Below, piece after piece: positions 1-10,427 of a DNA stretch of 64,000 bases. The notes beneath the pieces were generated by a model. That model saw only the letters and a program-made list of their open reading frames with translations, did not search any database and was not told where the DNA came from. Origin of the DNA: Parelaphostrongylus tenuis (Eukaryota; Nematoda; Chromadorea; Rhabditida; Metastrongylidae); the NCBI GenBank assembly GCA_019055375.1, contig JAHQIW010005418.1, positions 1 to 64,000 of the forward strand, in the 5' to 3' direction. Each line of letters opens with the position of its first letter. Position 1 is the stretch's first letter. A program made the translations under genes and the position numbers.

Positions 1-469
1 TTCATTCTAGTGCTCTTGTGAACCTCGCTCAAAAACGATAGCAATGTGATAATCACATAGCATGCTGAGTTCATTGCTTGATTAGCTATTTAACATCACA
101 AGAAGGTCAAAACATGTTATATGATTACCAGATTATTACTGCTCTTGATCATGGTCTGCAAAAGCAGTTGAATGAGGAGGTAACAATCAGACGGTTTCAT
201 TGCTTCCCGTGGTTTATCCGCAAAGGGAAACTTGAGCTCATATTTTGTAGCTTTCTCCGTCACAGTGTGCATATTGAAGCCTAACTCTTCTACCTAAGTC
301 CGTTATGCTGCCATTTAGCGATGGCATGAATTTACAACTGTTCACTCATAACGGCATCTTCTCTTTCATTCAGCGACCTTCTTCTTGCTTGATGATGCTT
401 CAAGCGCATGCAGCGAACAGAGCCGTGCTTTCTCATTTTGGTCATGTTTGACCTGCTTCCATAGATGTC
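1..469. other. No recognisable gene
   Basis: No domain, tRNA or repeat is recognised here. The only open frame, 78-284, is short with no family resemblance. The 3' part may be diverged upstream sequence of the zinc-finger relic that follows. Confidence 0.4.
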
Positions 470-987
470 CTCATGCCCCTGGTACCACTACCCAGAAACG
501 ATTCTTTGCTGTACCACCATTTGTGAGTGATCATGTTTTTTGAATTTCTGAAGTTTGCTAGATTCAAAGTTATTTTAGAAATAAACGCAGATACACCTGA
601 AAGAAATTCGTCAATGGTTTGGTAGCCGAAAAGTGAGAATTCAACGCTTTTCTGACCTATCTTTGGTACTTTTCTATGAGATCCTCTTACAGCTTAGAAT
701 TTCATTTGATTGAATAAAAGGTACTCAGATTGAGTTTAGAACAGTGTATTTCCCTGTTCACTCATATCTAGACCGCAGCGTGATGAGTAGCCTTTTAGGC
801 AGCTATTTATAGCAGCAGCAATCCTACTCTTGACAGAAATTTCTCTATAAAGACGCAATAATTTTTTAAAATTAAAAAGATTCTTGCATTTTCAGGATGG
901 CAAAACCATGTACGACTCGTCCATGAGAAACGTCTTCATACGTGTCCTTACGAGGAATGTGATTATCCTGAATATAGTAGTAGTTGG
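470..987 (+). pseudogene. C2H2 zinc-finger gene relic, copy 1
   Basis: The clearest exon is 896-987, preceded by TTTTCAG and followed by GTAATA. It reads 30 codons without a stop and contains HVRLVHE followed by HTCPYEECDY, the end of one C2H2 finger, a linker and the start of the next. Two weaker blocks at 470-532 (followed by GTGAGT) and about 587-628 (acceptor AACGCAG, donor GTGAG) align with the better-preserved copy at 4,440-4,637. The exon phases do not join cleanly, so I call it a relic; exons in a different phase may have been missed. The homology with 4,440-5,010 extends through introns, which indicates a direct segmental duplication rather than two independent genes. Confidence 0.5.
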
Positions 988-1362
988 GTAATATTTTTTA
1001 GTTTAATTAAAAAGAGAAATACTTCGTTTTCACTCGTGCATCCATGTTAGCCGATGCGCCACTTTTGCTCGTGTTTCGTTCGCTGGAGTAAAAAGCGCTA
1101 ATTTTAAAACTAGCCCTTTTGCGTTTATTTTGTGCTTATAATTCTGTGTTTTTTGCGCTTTTTAAAAGATTTTGTGTGCCGTTCTTCTCTTCCCTTTTCT
1201 CTGCTTTTTTTTTCAAAGAAGGCCTCTATTTTTGTTAGCTCAGTAAGCAAGGGCTCCGGCCAAACAACACTTTTGAAAAGAAATTATATACGTTTTCTAG
1301 TCTTAGAATATAACTAAATGTGTTTTGTTGTACTCATCGATTTGCATTTGGTTTGTTCGCAG

Positions 1363-2475
1363 ATGAGGCATGCGTGCCGTTTACGGTCGAAGCGCTGAAT
1401 GGGTTCCATTTGGACAATGTACCAATAGGAGTACAGTCCTGCAGAGAATTGAAGCATGTTAGTTGAATTTGCGCATTGATGTTCAGAGTTACTTTGATAA
1501 CTTAGTTTGAATTTTGTAGAGAATGCACTAATTGTTTACTTTGGCATTCCCATTTCGTTTGATTTTTCTTTGAGGAGTTCATTTCAGCGATTAACATGCC
1601 TGGAATAAGCTTTGATTCCGTGTCTGAATAGGAATGTACACTTAGGTTGCGTTAAATTCTTTTATATCCCATGTAATATTCATCCGCCTACACAATAGAT
1701 TTGGATTATCTTTTGGATGAATTCTTCTTCGAAGTATGACATACACTAGTATCGAAATTATTTCTGCCGAGTACTGAGAAGATCGTCGAAATATCGACTT
1801 TAGGATGTTTGTCGAAGTTTTTCCATACCATTTTCAACGCAAAAGTTGTTAAGTTAGAGCAAAAGAGTTTTTAACACAATTTTGTCTTCTCTAGATGATC
1901 ATGACTCGAGGTGAGTAACAGTCATGCTGTAGAGTCCAAGACGACGGCGATCAAGCGACCCTTTGACTACTCGAGAAGTGAGAAGTGAAAAGATTATAGC
2001 AACTGAATTTTTGTGCCCTCCGTAATTAAAGATGGTGTTCTTATTTGTTCGCTCCAATTCTGCTTCGAGAGTCGCATTTTTACTTTAAGTAATGAGGACT
2101 TCGGCGATTGTCGGGCTGCATCATCTTCAGCTACCGGTTGATCCGCTGCCTGAGTCGTCTTCTAAAGTAAGATGTATACAGGAGTCGAAATTGTTTCTGT
2201 CATGTAATAGGGAGTTGCGAAATGTCGGCCTGAAGATATGTTCAAAGGCTTGCGTGTTATTTGTATTGAAAAAGCTTCAAGCTAAAACATGTGGTGTTTT
2301 TTAGCTCGCAATTCGTTATATTCGGGCGGGTGTAATTAGAAGAGTAACGCTTTAGTTCTAGAGCTTGAGGCTGTGTCAATGTAAAGTTTTAAGGAGTACA
2401 AAATTATCGGAACTTTTTCGCGCATCTTGTTCATACGTACCTATATAAATACGTATTTACACAAATACATATACG

Positions 2476-2510
<35 letters not shown>

Positions 2511-3392
2511 TATATATGCATATCCTTATATGTTGAGTGAGTTGCCAGTTCGATTCAAGTTGTAGTATGGACCTTCTCACTGTTTGCCAACTTTTTTATT
2601 CAATGTTCCCATAGGTTTTTTCATGAAAGAGTACATTTAGCCTCATCCGTTCTTATGATTGTGACAACAGTTTGATCCAGCACATGCTTAATGGACATTT
2701 CCTTTCTAAAGCATTTTTGCATGCTCTAATTCAATCAATACAGAGTGTAGCGAACTAAAAACCACTTGCTACGTCACTAATTTGCCACCGTTAGTCAGAT
2801 CTGATATGATCAGAGAGCTTTTTATTCAGGTACGTTTCCTGGCATTTATACCACATTTACACACAGTTGCTTATCATGGGGAAGATTTGTGAGGACGATG
2901 TGGGTATATCTCAAAGTACTTCGTTTAGTATAGATTTCGGAATACGCAGTTGCCCACAAAGGCAGGATATTTGTAGCAGAAATCCACTAACTGAACTTTG
3001 TTTATGACTGATCACGACATTGTTCAGAAGTCTCGATTTGTTTTCAAAATTTTAGCAATATAGGTTGGCTATTGGTGTATAGAGGTTTGTTTCTGATTTT
3101 GTGAAGTTAGTGAAGCTTACAAAGTATCTGTGGTTGATGAAACAGAATTGTTTCGATGTAACAGCTTTTGCCAGTGGTATGATGCTATAATAAATTCAAT
3201 TATGTGAAGTGCAAAAATTTTTGTGTCAGGCGGATCTCAAACCCGTAATTGAGGTGAATAACCTATAAGCAACTTCTTCTTTGATTGCAGTGCGCCACTG
3301 TAAATTACGGTTACGTTTTAGACAACGACTATGTCGACGTCCTTCGCCGTTCTCACGAACTTTACAGAGGGCGCAATGCGTTGTATACTAAC
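1363..3392 (+). CDS. Partial two-RRM RNA-binding protein gene or relic
   Basis: Three short stop-free blocks have consensus splice borders and matching phase 0. Exon 1363-1430 (after TTCGCAG, before GTACAG) ends in EALNGFHLDNVPIG, which fits helix 2 and strand 4 of an RRM. Exon 2746-2829 (before GTACGT) contains TTCYVTNLPPLV then MIRELFIQ, which fits the RNP2 strand and helix 1 of a second RRM. Exon 3291-3392 (after GATTGCAG, before GTAGGT) contains VNYGYV and then VDVLRRSHELYRG, which fits the RNP1 strand and helix 2. The order of elements is correct for two consecutive RRMs, but the stretch between RNP2 and RNP1 is shorter than usual, so an exon may be missing. A 27-nt block at 3868-3894 (after ATTGCAG, before GTAATA) could be a further exon. 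No start or stop exon was found. The call rests on motif shape only. Confidence 0.4.
2480..2507. repeat. (TA)n microsatellite
   Basis: A run of TA dinucleotides inside the putative intron between the first two RRM-like exons. Confidence 0.9.
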
Positions 3393-3474
3393 GTAGGTTT
3401 CAAATTTGCTGACAAATTTTCTACAGTATGTATTCTAGAATGAAATCTTCTTTTGAACCTTTTGTGAGGTTCTC

Positions 3475-3550
3475 TGTGGGCGCTTATACAGTGCAATACA
3501 CCTGTTCTTGTTTGCAGCCTCGTCAGTTGCACAGTGCTAATTCTTTTCGT
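3475..3550 (+). repeat. Foldback-family half-unit, degenerate
   Basis: It contains GCCTCGTCAGTTGCACAGTG preceded by CTTATACAGTGCAATACAC. This is the same motif order seen in the foldback repeats at 18.1, 33.7, 43.6 and 53.2 kb. It shows that the family exists outside the duplicated array. Confidence 0.6.
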
Positions 3551-4149
3551 GTAATGACCACACTTCCAAAAGATACTGGATTAGACAAAAGGCATTGTAC
3601 GACTGACGAAGCTGTAAGGTCGGAACCCGTATACTATACTGTTCTTTTTGAGGGTCAGTTGAGGAAATTCGGTCAATTAGAAACGCGACTGGTCTTACTC
3701 TTTCGATTAATGGGATGTCAATATTGATTTCTGGGTAGATATTTTTCTTTTTTTTAAGGGTAAAATGAAGTAGTAATGTGTTGGTTTGTGAGGTGATGTG
3801 GTGCAGCAGTTTACCAAAACTACTAAGCTTTCTTCAAATGTCTCAGTGCATGCTTGATTCATTGCAGATACCTAACTGTGAGAAAGTCATCAAGGTAATA
3901 ACTTTAACATAATTTCACGTTACGTCGAGTTTTGTTTATTGTTTTTGTTGCTCCGCTAACTTTTGAGCGCGTATAGCGCAATGGGCAGAAATGCATTACA
4001 TTAAACATAAATCCTTAGTTCCATGCCGCACCCAGTACTAGCTATCCCTCCCCCCTCACTCCTGAAACAGCAGTTCTCTACATTATCTAGTCTCACTAGT
4101 TTTTTTTTTTTAAGTTAACCGCTCTATGATGCTTTATATATAAATTCAG

Positions 4150-5168
4150 CATCGTTGGGTGAAATGCAAAACTGTGAACGCCGGGCGGGTTCAAACCCAA
4201 ATTTTAATTTTTTGCGGCACTACCAGTGCCCATTCTGCCATCACTCTTTCTGCGACACATTGTATCGATCTGTCAGCGACAGGTCTAAATCAGTTTATCG
4301 CATACCTCTCACGCTATATCTTGGCATTTTAAAAGTAAGTATAGTAGGTGTACCTGTTTTGTTTAGTCCATAGAGTTCCACTTTGTTTTTGTTTTACTTC
4401 AAGATGATTCGCATGTTTTCATGCTGTACTGTCTTTCAGGAACCTTTATATTATGCTGACAGTGACGAGCACTTCGGATCAAAATTTATACTTCAAAAAC
4501 ACATTGCCCTCCATCATTTGTGAGTAATTATGTTTCTAGAATTTCTGAAGTTTACAACATTAAAGGTTATTTTAGGAACAAACGCAGATGTCCTCTTGCA
4601 AGAAATGCGGCCAAAAGCTTGGTTGCCGAACGAAAAGGTGAGTATCCGGCGCCATTCTGAGTTCTTTGACATTTTTTTTTGCAAATTTCTTTTTGAGCCT
4701 TAGCAATTCCTTCTATTAAATGAAGGGTACACGATTTTGATCAAAGAATAGTGTACCTCCCTCTTCGCTGTATCTTCCTCTAAATAATGTGTGGTATTTC
4801 AACTGGAAGCTCTTTACAGCAATGGCTATCGTACTGCTGACAGAATTTTTTGTGCGGAACAATAATTTAATTCAGAAAATTTTTGAGCTTTCCAGGACTA
4901 CAAAATCATGTGCGGGTGATTCATGAGAATCGTCGTACATGTTCTGTACATGTGTCTCTATGAAGATTCTCATCAACATGGATACATCAGTAGTCGAGTA
5001 ATATTTTATGAGGTAATGTGAAAAGAAAAAATATTTCGTGCCTATGTCCAACTATAATTTGTCTTCTTTACTGTCATTAGTTCTATTCTCCTGCATGCAG
5101 TGATCTTGACGAATGGACCAGATACTTTATTCACTATAAAAATACTAGTGTGCTAAGATATGCGAGGT
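4150..5168 (+). pseudogene. C2H2 zinc-finger gene relic, copy 2
   Basis: Exon-like blocks with GT-AG borders: 4150-4334 (contains HYQCPFCHHSFCD, donor GTAAGT); 4440-4519 (ends KFILQKHIALHH, a finger helix with its H-x3-H pair, donor GTGAGT); 4588-4637 (in one frame CKKCGQKLGC, donor GTGAGT); a block around 4,897-4,998 that begins LQNHVRVIHE and then is shifted by a short internal duplication of TACATG sequence; and 5101-5168 (22 open codons after GCATGCAG, before GTAATA). The metal-ligand pattern is clear in some blocks, but cysteines are replaced in the second block and phases disagree. I therefore read it as a decayed zinc-finger gene, the better preserved of the two copies. Confidence 0.5.
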
Positions 5169-5199
5169 AATAAAATTACAAGAAGAAAACGGTATGTTG

Positions 5200-5820
5200 T
5201 ATTATGGCGGCACCACTTGGGATCTCGGTAAGAACGCATTTTTTGCTTTTGCAAAACGTTTCTGTAGTTTTGTCGACAGCTCAAATCAAGTGAACTTTAA
5301 TGGCATGTTCAATTTTTCGAATAGCTTATTTTTGACGCCGTACTAGTCAAAATGAGATTCTTGTTACATTTGGAGAAATCTCGCCTGATAGAAGTTTTTT
5401 ATAACAAAATTTTAACCATTACATAGCACAAATATTTCTGATTAAGAAAATGTGTTTGCTCTTCAATGCTACAGCTGCTCACACACCCTAGCCGGCTAGA
5501 ATTGCTCACTGAGCGTGCAACCCAACATTCCTTCGGTCGGTACAAAGCTCGAAGAAGCCAATTAGACCACTATAATCTAAAAGATTTCCTCTATTTAATA
5601 TTTAAGAGGTCATTACAATATAGCTTTTACCCAGTGAGAAATCTTCGAATGAGAAAACAAAATCGTATTTTGACTGGTACGCGCGCCAAAATAAGCTATT
5701 CGAGAGGCTAAACATGCGATTGAAATTCGCTTGATTTGAGCTATTGATAAATTTCATAAACGTTTTGCAAAAGCATAAAATACGCTTTAACCGAAGGACG
5801 CAATTGGCGCCGCCATAGTG
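5200..5820. mobile_element. Long-TIR foldback/MITE, about 0.6 kb
   Basis: The first ~195 bp (from TATGGCGGCACC) and last ~205 bp (ending GGCGCCGCCATA) are diverged reverse complements, with shared blocks such as GCTTTTGCAAAACGTTT and AGCTCAAATCAAG. The ~200 bp between them has no recognisable coding content. No clean target duplication was identified. Confidence 0.6.
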
Positions 5821-6733
5821 GGACAGTGCCGAATAAACTTAGGACTGGTGATGAAAAAATCATTCTGATGAATTCCTGTCAGGGTTTTTAGAATATTTTC
5901 AGCTTATCCACTACGCTCGTGTATAGGCCTTATTTGTCAGCGGTTGTTTATCGTAGCGCAGTGAAATCAACCGATATGGGTAATCAGTCGGAATCGCCTC
6001 CAAACAACCACCTGTATTTTCCGTGTGATCACTTGCAAGCATATTGAAATATGTATTATAAATCTAGCAAAATTACAACATCGACTTATCTTTGCAATTT
6101 TTCTCGCAAGGAGGCATAGTTATTCTTACCCGTCTATAACTGTAGAGGTTTGATCGATGTTGTAAGTGTTATCCGTTATCTCTCAATCAGATAATCTCAC
6201 TTTTGCTCTCGTATATTTCGTTAATCTCACTTTTGTTCTTGCAGGTTTCGATAGCTTTCTTCATTAATGATGAAGTCTCACCCCATTTGCATAGTGTTCG
6301 ACTAGCATGCCCAATCCAAGTTTTCTTTTGTGACGATAATTTCCCACTGTAGTAGATTAGCGTTATAGTTTCTTGAATGGTTATACTTCTTCAATCCTCA
6401 AATAGTTACTATTTCTTCAATGCGTATACCTACTGCTGTTGATATTCTATTGGATCTACTAAAACATTCAGTTTGAGATTTCTCATGAAGTTATACTGTA
6501 TGTTTATTCTTGGGCACATTAACATTGATTATAAAAAAAATAAGCTAAGCTAATACTGTAAACCATTTTTGAACACGATAAAATCGCTATTAAGCAAACA
6601 TGGTAGAATTTCCTCTGCTGCATTTTCATCGTATCGTTTGTTTTGTAGTTTTTTCTGCTTCTTACCATTGGTTGTCTTCCTGCAATTCTTTATGCTCACA
6701 TTTGTTATCGACGATACCACTTCTGTTTTCCAT

Positions 6734-6772
<39 letters not shown>

Positions 6773-8380
6773 TATATATCGCAAGCCTGCTTATACCGTA
6801 TAGTCACTATTGCTATAAACAGTTGCAATCCAAGTGTCAGTATTCTTCGTAAAATTCCAGCGTGGCAAACTTGTGCAAAATCGAGCATTCTACTTCAGAT
6901 CAATAACTTTTCGGTGCTAAAGACTAACCCGAAGCTCTCTATTAAACAGCCGATACAAGCAGATTTTTAAATAATGTTGCCGGACAAATAGTGAGAGCTC
7001 TGTCGTCTCTTTGTCTGATGTCGGCCCTCCTGCTTGTCGTTTCTCTTTGAGCGTTCACACGGAATCCGATTCCGGCCTTATAATGATATCATTCATACAA
7101 AGCAAGAAGCAGTCTCCATGGCGTGTCGTAGCCGAGTTCATTTCGTCCCTTTCCAATGACGTCCCGTTGAACTCGAGATTTGATCGTCTCTCACTTATCT
7201 CAGCGCCAACGTCTTAGACGAGAGCACTTAGTAAGTGGGGCACTGAGGCAGGAATTTTCTTGCTGCTTTGGATGTTCTTGTTTTGTGTGCTCTGAGGTTA
7301 GCCTAGTCAGCATCTTTGTGAGGTCCTCATTACATCAGGCAGTCGTCGGTTGTTGCGGATCAGAGGGCGATTATCACTTGCGGCTAGTACCCGTCAAAGC
7401 GGCAATGTTCCAGTACGATTTACCCTCAGCTGGGCTCTCCAGCTGGAAATGTCGATTCCCTCCCAACTCGAGGGTGGCGGGGGGAGGGGGAGGGCTGTGT
7501 TGGGAGGGATTATCTCCACTGTACATCGCAGTCCGCGAACAGAAAACCTTCCAGTGACGGTGAAACGGCAACTGGTTTGGGAAGCGAATACTTGTAATAC
7601 CAAATGCATTTTTCTGCTTGTTTGTTTTGATTTGTTGTTCTCAAATCATTTAATGTTTCCAGTTCTAAGATCTGTCACTCGGAATTTATGGCTCTGTCTG
7701 GTGTCAAAATGTCGTATTTGGCTGGTGGTGGGAGGTTTCTGAACAAAGAGTTTGAATTTTCCATTTACGAGTTTAGCTGATTGTAACAAGCAAATGTTGC
7801 TGTGACATAGTAGATCTCAGTTTGGATATATCCTGAGCGCAAATGGCAGTTATCGCTCTTGATCATGACAAAGTGAAAACGTCCATGCATCGAACTCATT
7901 GAGGAATACAGAATAGCACTATCACAGATATGGGGTGCCGCATCCGGTAACATGCGATAGATTCATGGGTTGCACAATATAGCAAGTGAAAGGAAAACGC
8001 CCGTGGCACTCCAAGGAGGTTCTCTCATGTTTTGCCTTCATATGAGGTGGCCCCGGTCTCCCTGAAACCTTAACCTTTGCGTCCTTGTGGAACCGTACTT
8101 GCAGTGAATTCGACGTAATCACCCTTCAATAAATAAAACCAAGAGATCAGCTTATGAACTTGCATAACACTTCTTATTATCATTTGCTTCTGATGCGCAC
8201 AAAAGGAGATATTCTCTCTGGTTGTTTATTTTAGTGAAAAGACGTTCATTCCCAAAAATTTCTCTAATTATTCGTTAGCTCATTCAATACAAATACTATG
8301 GTGAGCACGATCAATGGGAAGAGGTATCTTATCAAACTTTATCTTTATTACCGGAATGGAATGGTAAGCAAAAGTTCGAC
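5821..8380. other. Mostly unassigned AT-rich sequence
   Basis: A (TA)n microsatellite lies at 6736-6779. A GC-richer island at about 7,160-7,760 has overlapping open frames on both strands, including a G-rich tract near 7,480, but no family resemblance. A minus-strand frame at 7922-8122 is likewise unassigned and may be repeat-derived. Confidence 0.4.
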
Positions 8381-8387
8381 CATAGAC

Positions 8388-8470
8388 GAGAGCTGAACCC
8401 AAGTTTCATCTATATTGGGGACGCGTGCTGCCTCTACACCACCAAAGCGTCCGCTTACTAATCGCTCATT
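8388..8470 (-). repeat. tRNA-derived (SINE-like) repeat
   Basis: On the minus strand the sequence has A-box-like GGTGGTGTAGAGGCAGCACG and a B-box-like GGGTTCAGCTC. The cloverleaf is degenerate. A further tRNA-like scrap with CGAAACGCGGGTTCAACTCC lies at about 8,500-8,520 on the plus strand. Confidence 0.45.
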
Positions 8471-8615
8471 CCTCACTAACAAGTCATTCTATATGAACGA
8501 AACGCGGGTTCAACTCCTATATAAAGTCAAGTTTGTTCACCATTTAATTTTCTTCGGAACATTTGATCATTTCCTTTGAGAATTATTCTTGTAATCCAAA
8601 GATGATGGGTTTGAT

Positions 8616-9743
8616 TAGGTGTCCAACTAAGTTTCCGAACTTGATCCTGAAAGAAATAATTTTCCTATAAAGACAAATTTTTTTACCTATTTTGTGCAGA
8701 ATTTTCTTCCTCATCGACTGGTATATTTTTACGCATACTTGTCAACTAATGGAGCGTCACGGGAAGTCATTCGCAACTTACTGCATTGGGAGTTTCAACT
8801 GGGACACAGTTTTCAAAGCTGCATTTGACAAAATCAATCGTGCAAAAGGCCTTCAAGTTGTGGGCAGAACTACGGCGTATAAATGTTACAAAGTTTCGTA
8901 ATGGAGATACTGGTGTGGTAAACCAACCAAGATCCGTAAGGCCGCTGAAATTGATCGAGGGCAATCATTCAAGCGATTGAAGAAGATCCGACTTTCTCAA
9001 TCAGTGATTTTGCCAATTATTTCCCGGAAAATTTTGAAAGATGCAGGCAAGAATATGCGCAAGGGACAATTGGATTCCGTTTGATCTCACACAAGCTTAG
9101 AAAAACATCTTCTTCAAGAGCTAGCATCGTCCAAATCAGTGGTTGTCACCAGATCAGAAAGGAACGCCAACACCTAGACCAAATCGACTTGCGACAGAAG
9201 CAATGTTAATCATTTTCAGGGACCGAAGTAAGCCAATTCAATGAGACTTGTTACAAGCCGATCAGGCCATCAACGCTGACCGATACTGTCAGCAAGTGGA
9301 CGGTTGCAATCAAGCAATTCCACGTCACCGCCGTTGCCAAGTCATTTTGCTTCAAAACAATGCAAAACCCACGCTGCCAAGCAAAGAAGGAAGACGTTGA
9401 CCGATATGAGCTGAAATCATTTACATCATCCGCCGTATTCAGCAGACGTCTGTCTCCGTTCGATTTCCATCTCTTCAGATTATTGGAGCACTGGTCGCGG
9501 ACAAGACAAGAAGCGTTTTGAGACATACGAATCATTTGCGCCGGGAATTGACTTGTTGGTTTGCATCGAAAAATAATCGAAGTTTTATGAGCGCGGAATT
9601 AATTTATTGCTGGAGTGTTGGCAGAATTTCATCCAGGCAAACGGAGAATACTTTATTTAATGCTATTTGATGTTTTCAATTGCTTGGAAGAATTAATTTT
9701 TGAATTTTTGGATCAAATTCGAAGCTTAGTTGGAGACCTGGTA
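8616..9743 (+). mobile_element. Decayed mariner element with TIRs
   Basis: Terminal repeats are visible: TTAGGTGTCCAACTAAGTTT at 8616 and, reversed, CCAGGTCTCCAACTAAGC ending near 9743, with TA at each edge. Between them are mariner transposase blocks spread over all three frames. The N-terminal helix-turn-helix region (from about 8,758) is followed after a frame change by FRNGDTGVVNQPRSVRPL near 8,895-8,950. An ADRYCQQVD-like block near 9,275 and a VILLQNNAKPT block near 9,340 match the catalytic-core region of the family. A C-terminal block with RGINLLL, then WQNFIQANGEYF, ends near 9,655. Multiple stops and shifts make it non-autonomous; at about 1.13 kb it is slightly shorter than a typical mariner. 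Confidence 0.8.
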
Positions 9744-9885
9744 TGAGCGCAGACGACACTACTCGATTACCAGTTCTCAGTCGATGAATCTCGACTGGCA
9801 GAGCAAAATATAGATAAAATACCATATAGTAATATAATATATATAACTAGTCAGAAGGAAAATTTATAAAATATGGTTAATAAAC

Positions 9886-9922
9886 GTGAAATATATATAT
9901 ATATAATATATATATATATATA
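9886..9922. repeat. AT microsatellite
   Basis: Imperfect (TA)n tract between the mariner relic and the next foldback element. Confidence 0.8.
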
Positions 9923-9979
9923 AATAGACTGCAGTAAATCCCAAGACCGACTATCTATTAACCTCGGCATAGTTTGAAT

Positions 9980-10427
9980 AAATGAGTATTTTCTTCTATT
10001 TAGCCGTTCCGAGGTGTTATTGATACTGATTATTGAATATTAGCCAAGCATACAACAACACATTTAGTAATGCAGCTTGAATATACAATATTCGAGGTGG
10101 CTAACGTTTTGGCGGGTCGTCTTCGTCGTAATAGTTGATAGACCCACACATCGAAACGGTGAGTGTTTTGAAATGAAGTTCTTCTACGCAATCCAAAACC
10201 CATTTCTAACGTTTTCTGCTAGGGTTATGAAAGTTTTGGCTTAGTGGATTGTGTATGAATTGTGATCGTTTCAGGCTTTGACGAAGGCGACCCGCCGAAA
10301 TGTTAGCCACCTCGAATATTGTATATTCAAGCTGCATTACTAACTGTATTGTTGTATGCTTCGCTAATATTCAATGAACAGTATCAATAACACCTCGTAA
10401 CGGCTAAATAGAAGATAATACTCATTT
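9980..10427. mobile_element. Long-TIR foldback/MITE at the array boundary
   Basis: The left ~150 bp (from AAATGAGTATTTTCTTCTAT) and right ~155 bp (ending AATACTCATTT) are strong reverse complements. Both include GGTGGCTAACGTTTTGGCGGG or its complement and ATATACAATATTCGAGG. The loop of ~140 bp has no coding content. Homology to unit 5 starts immediately to its right. Confidence 0.75.

Noticed and set aside
7350..7742. 130-codon open frame as a gene
   Set aside because: No domain and no splice or start context, and overlapping frames on both strands are equally open.
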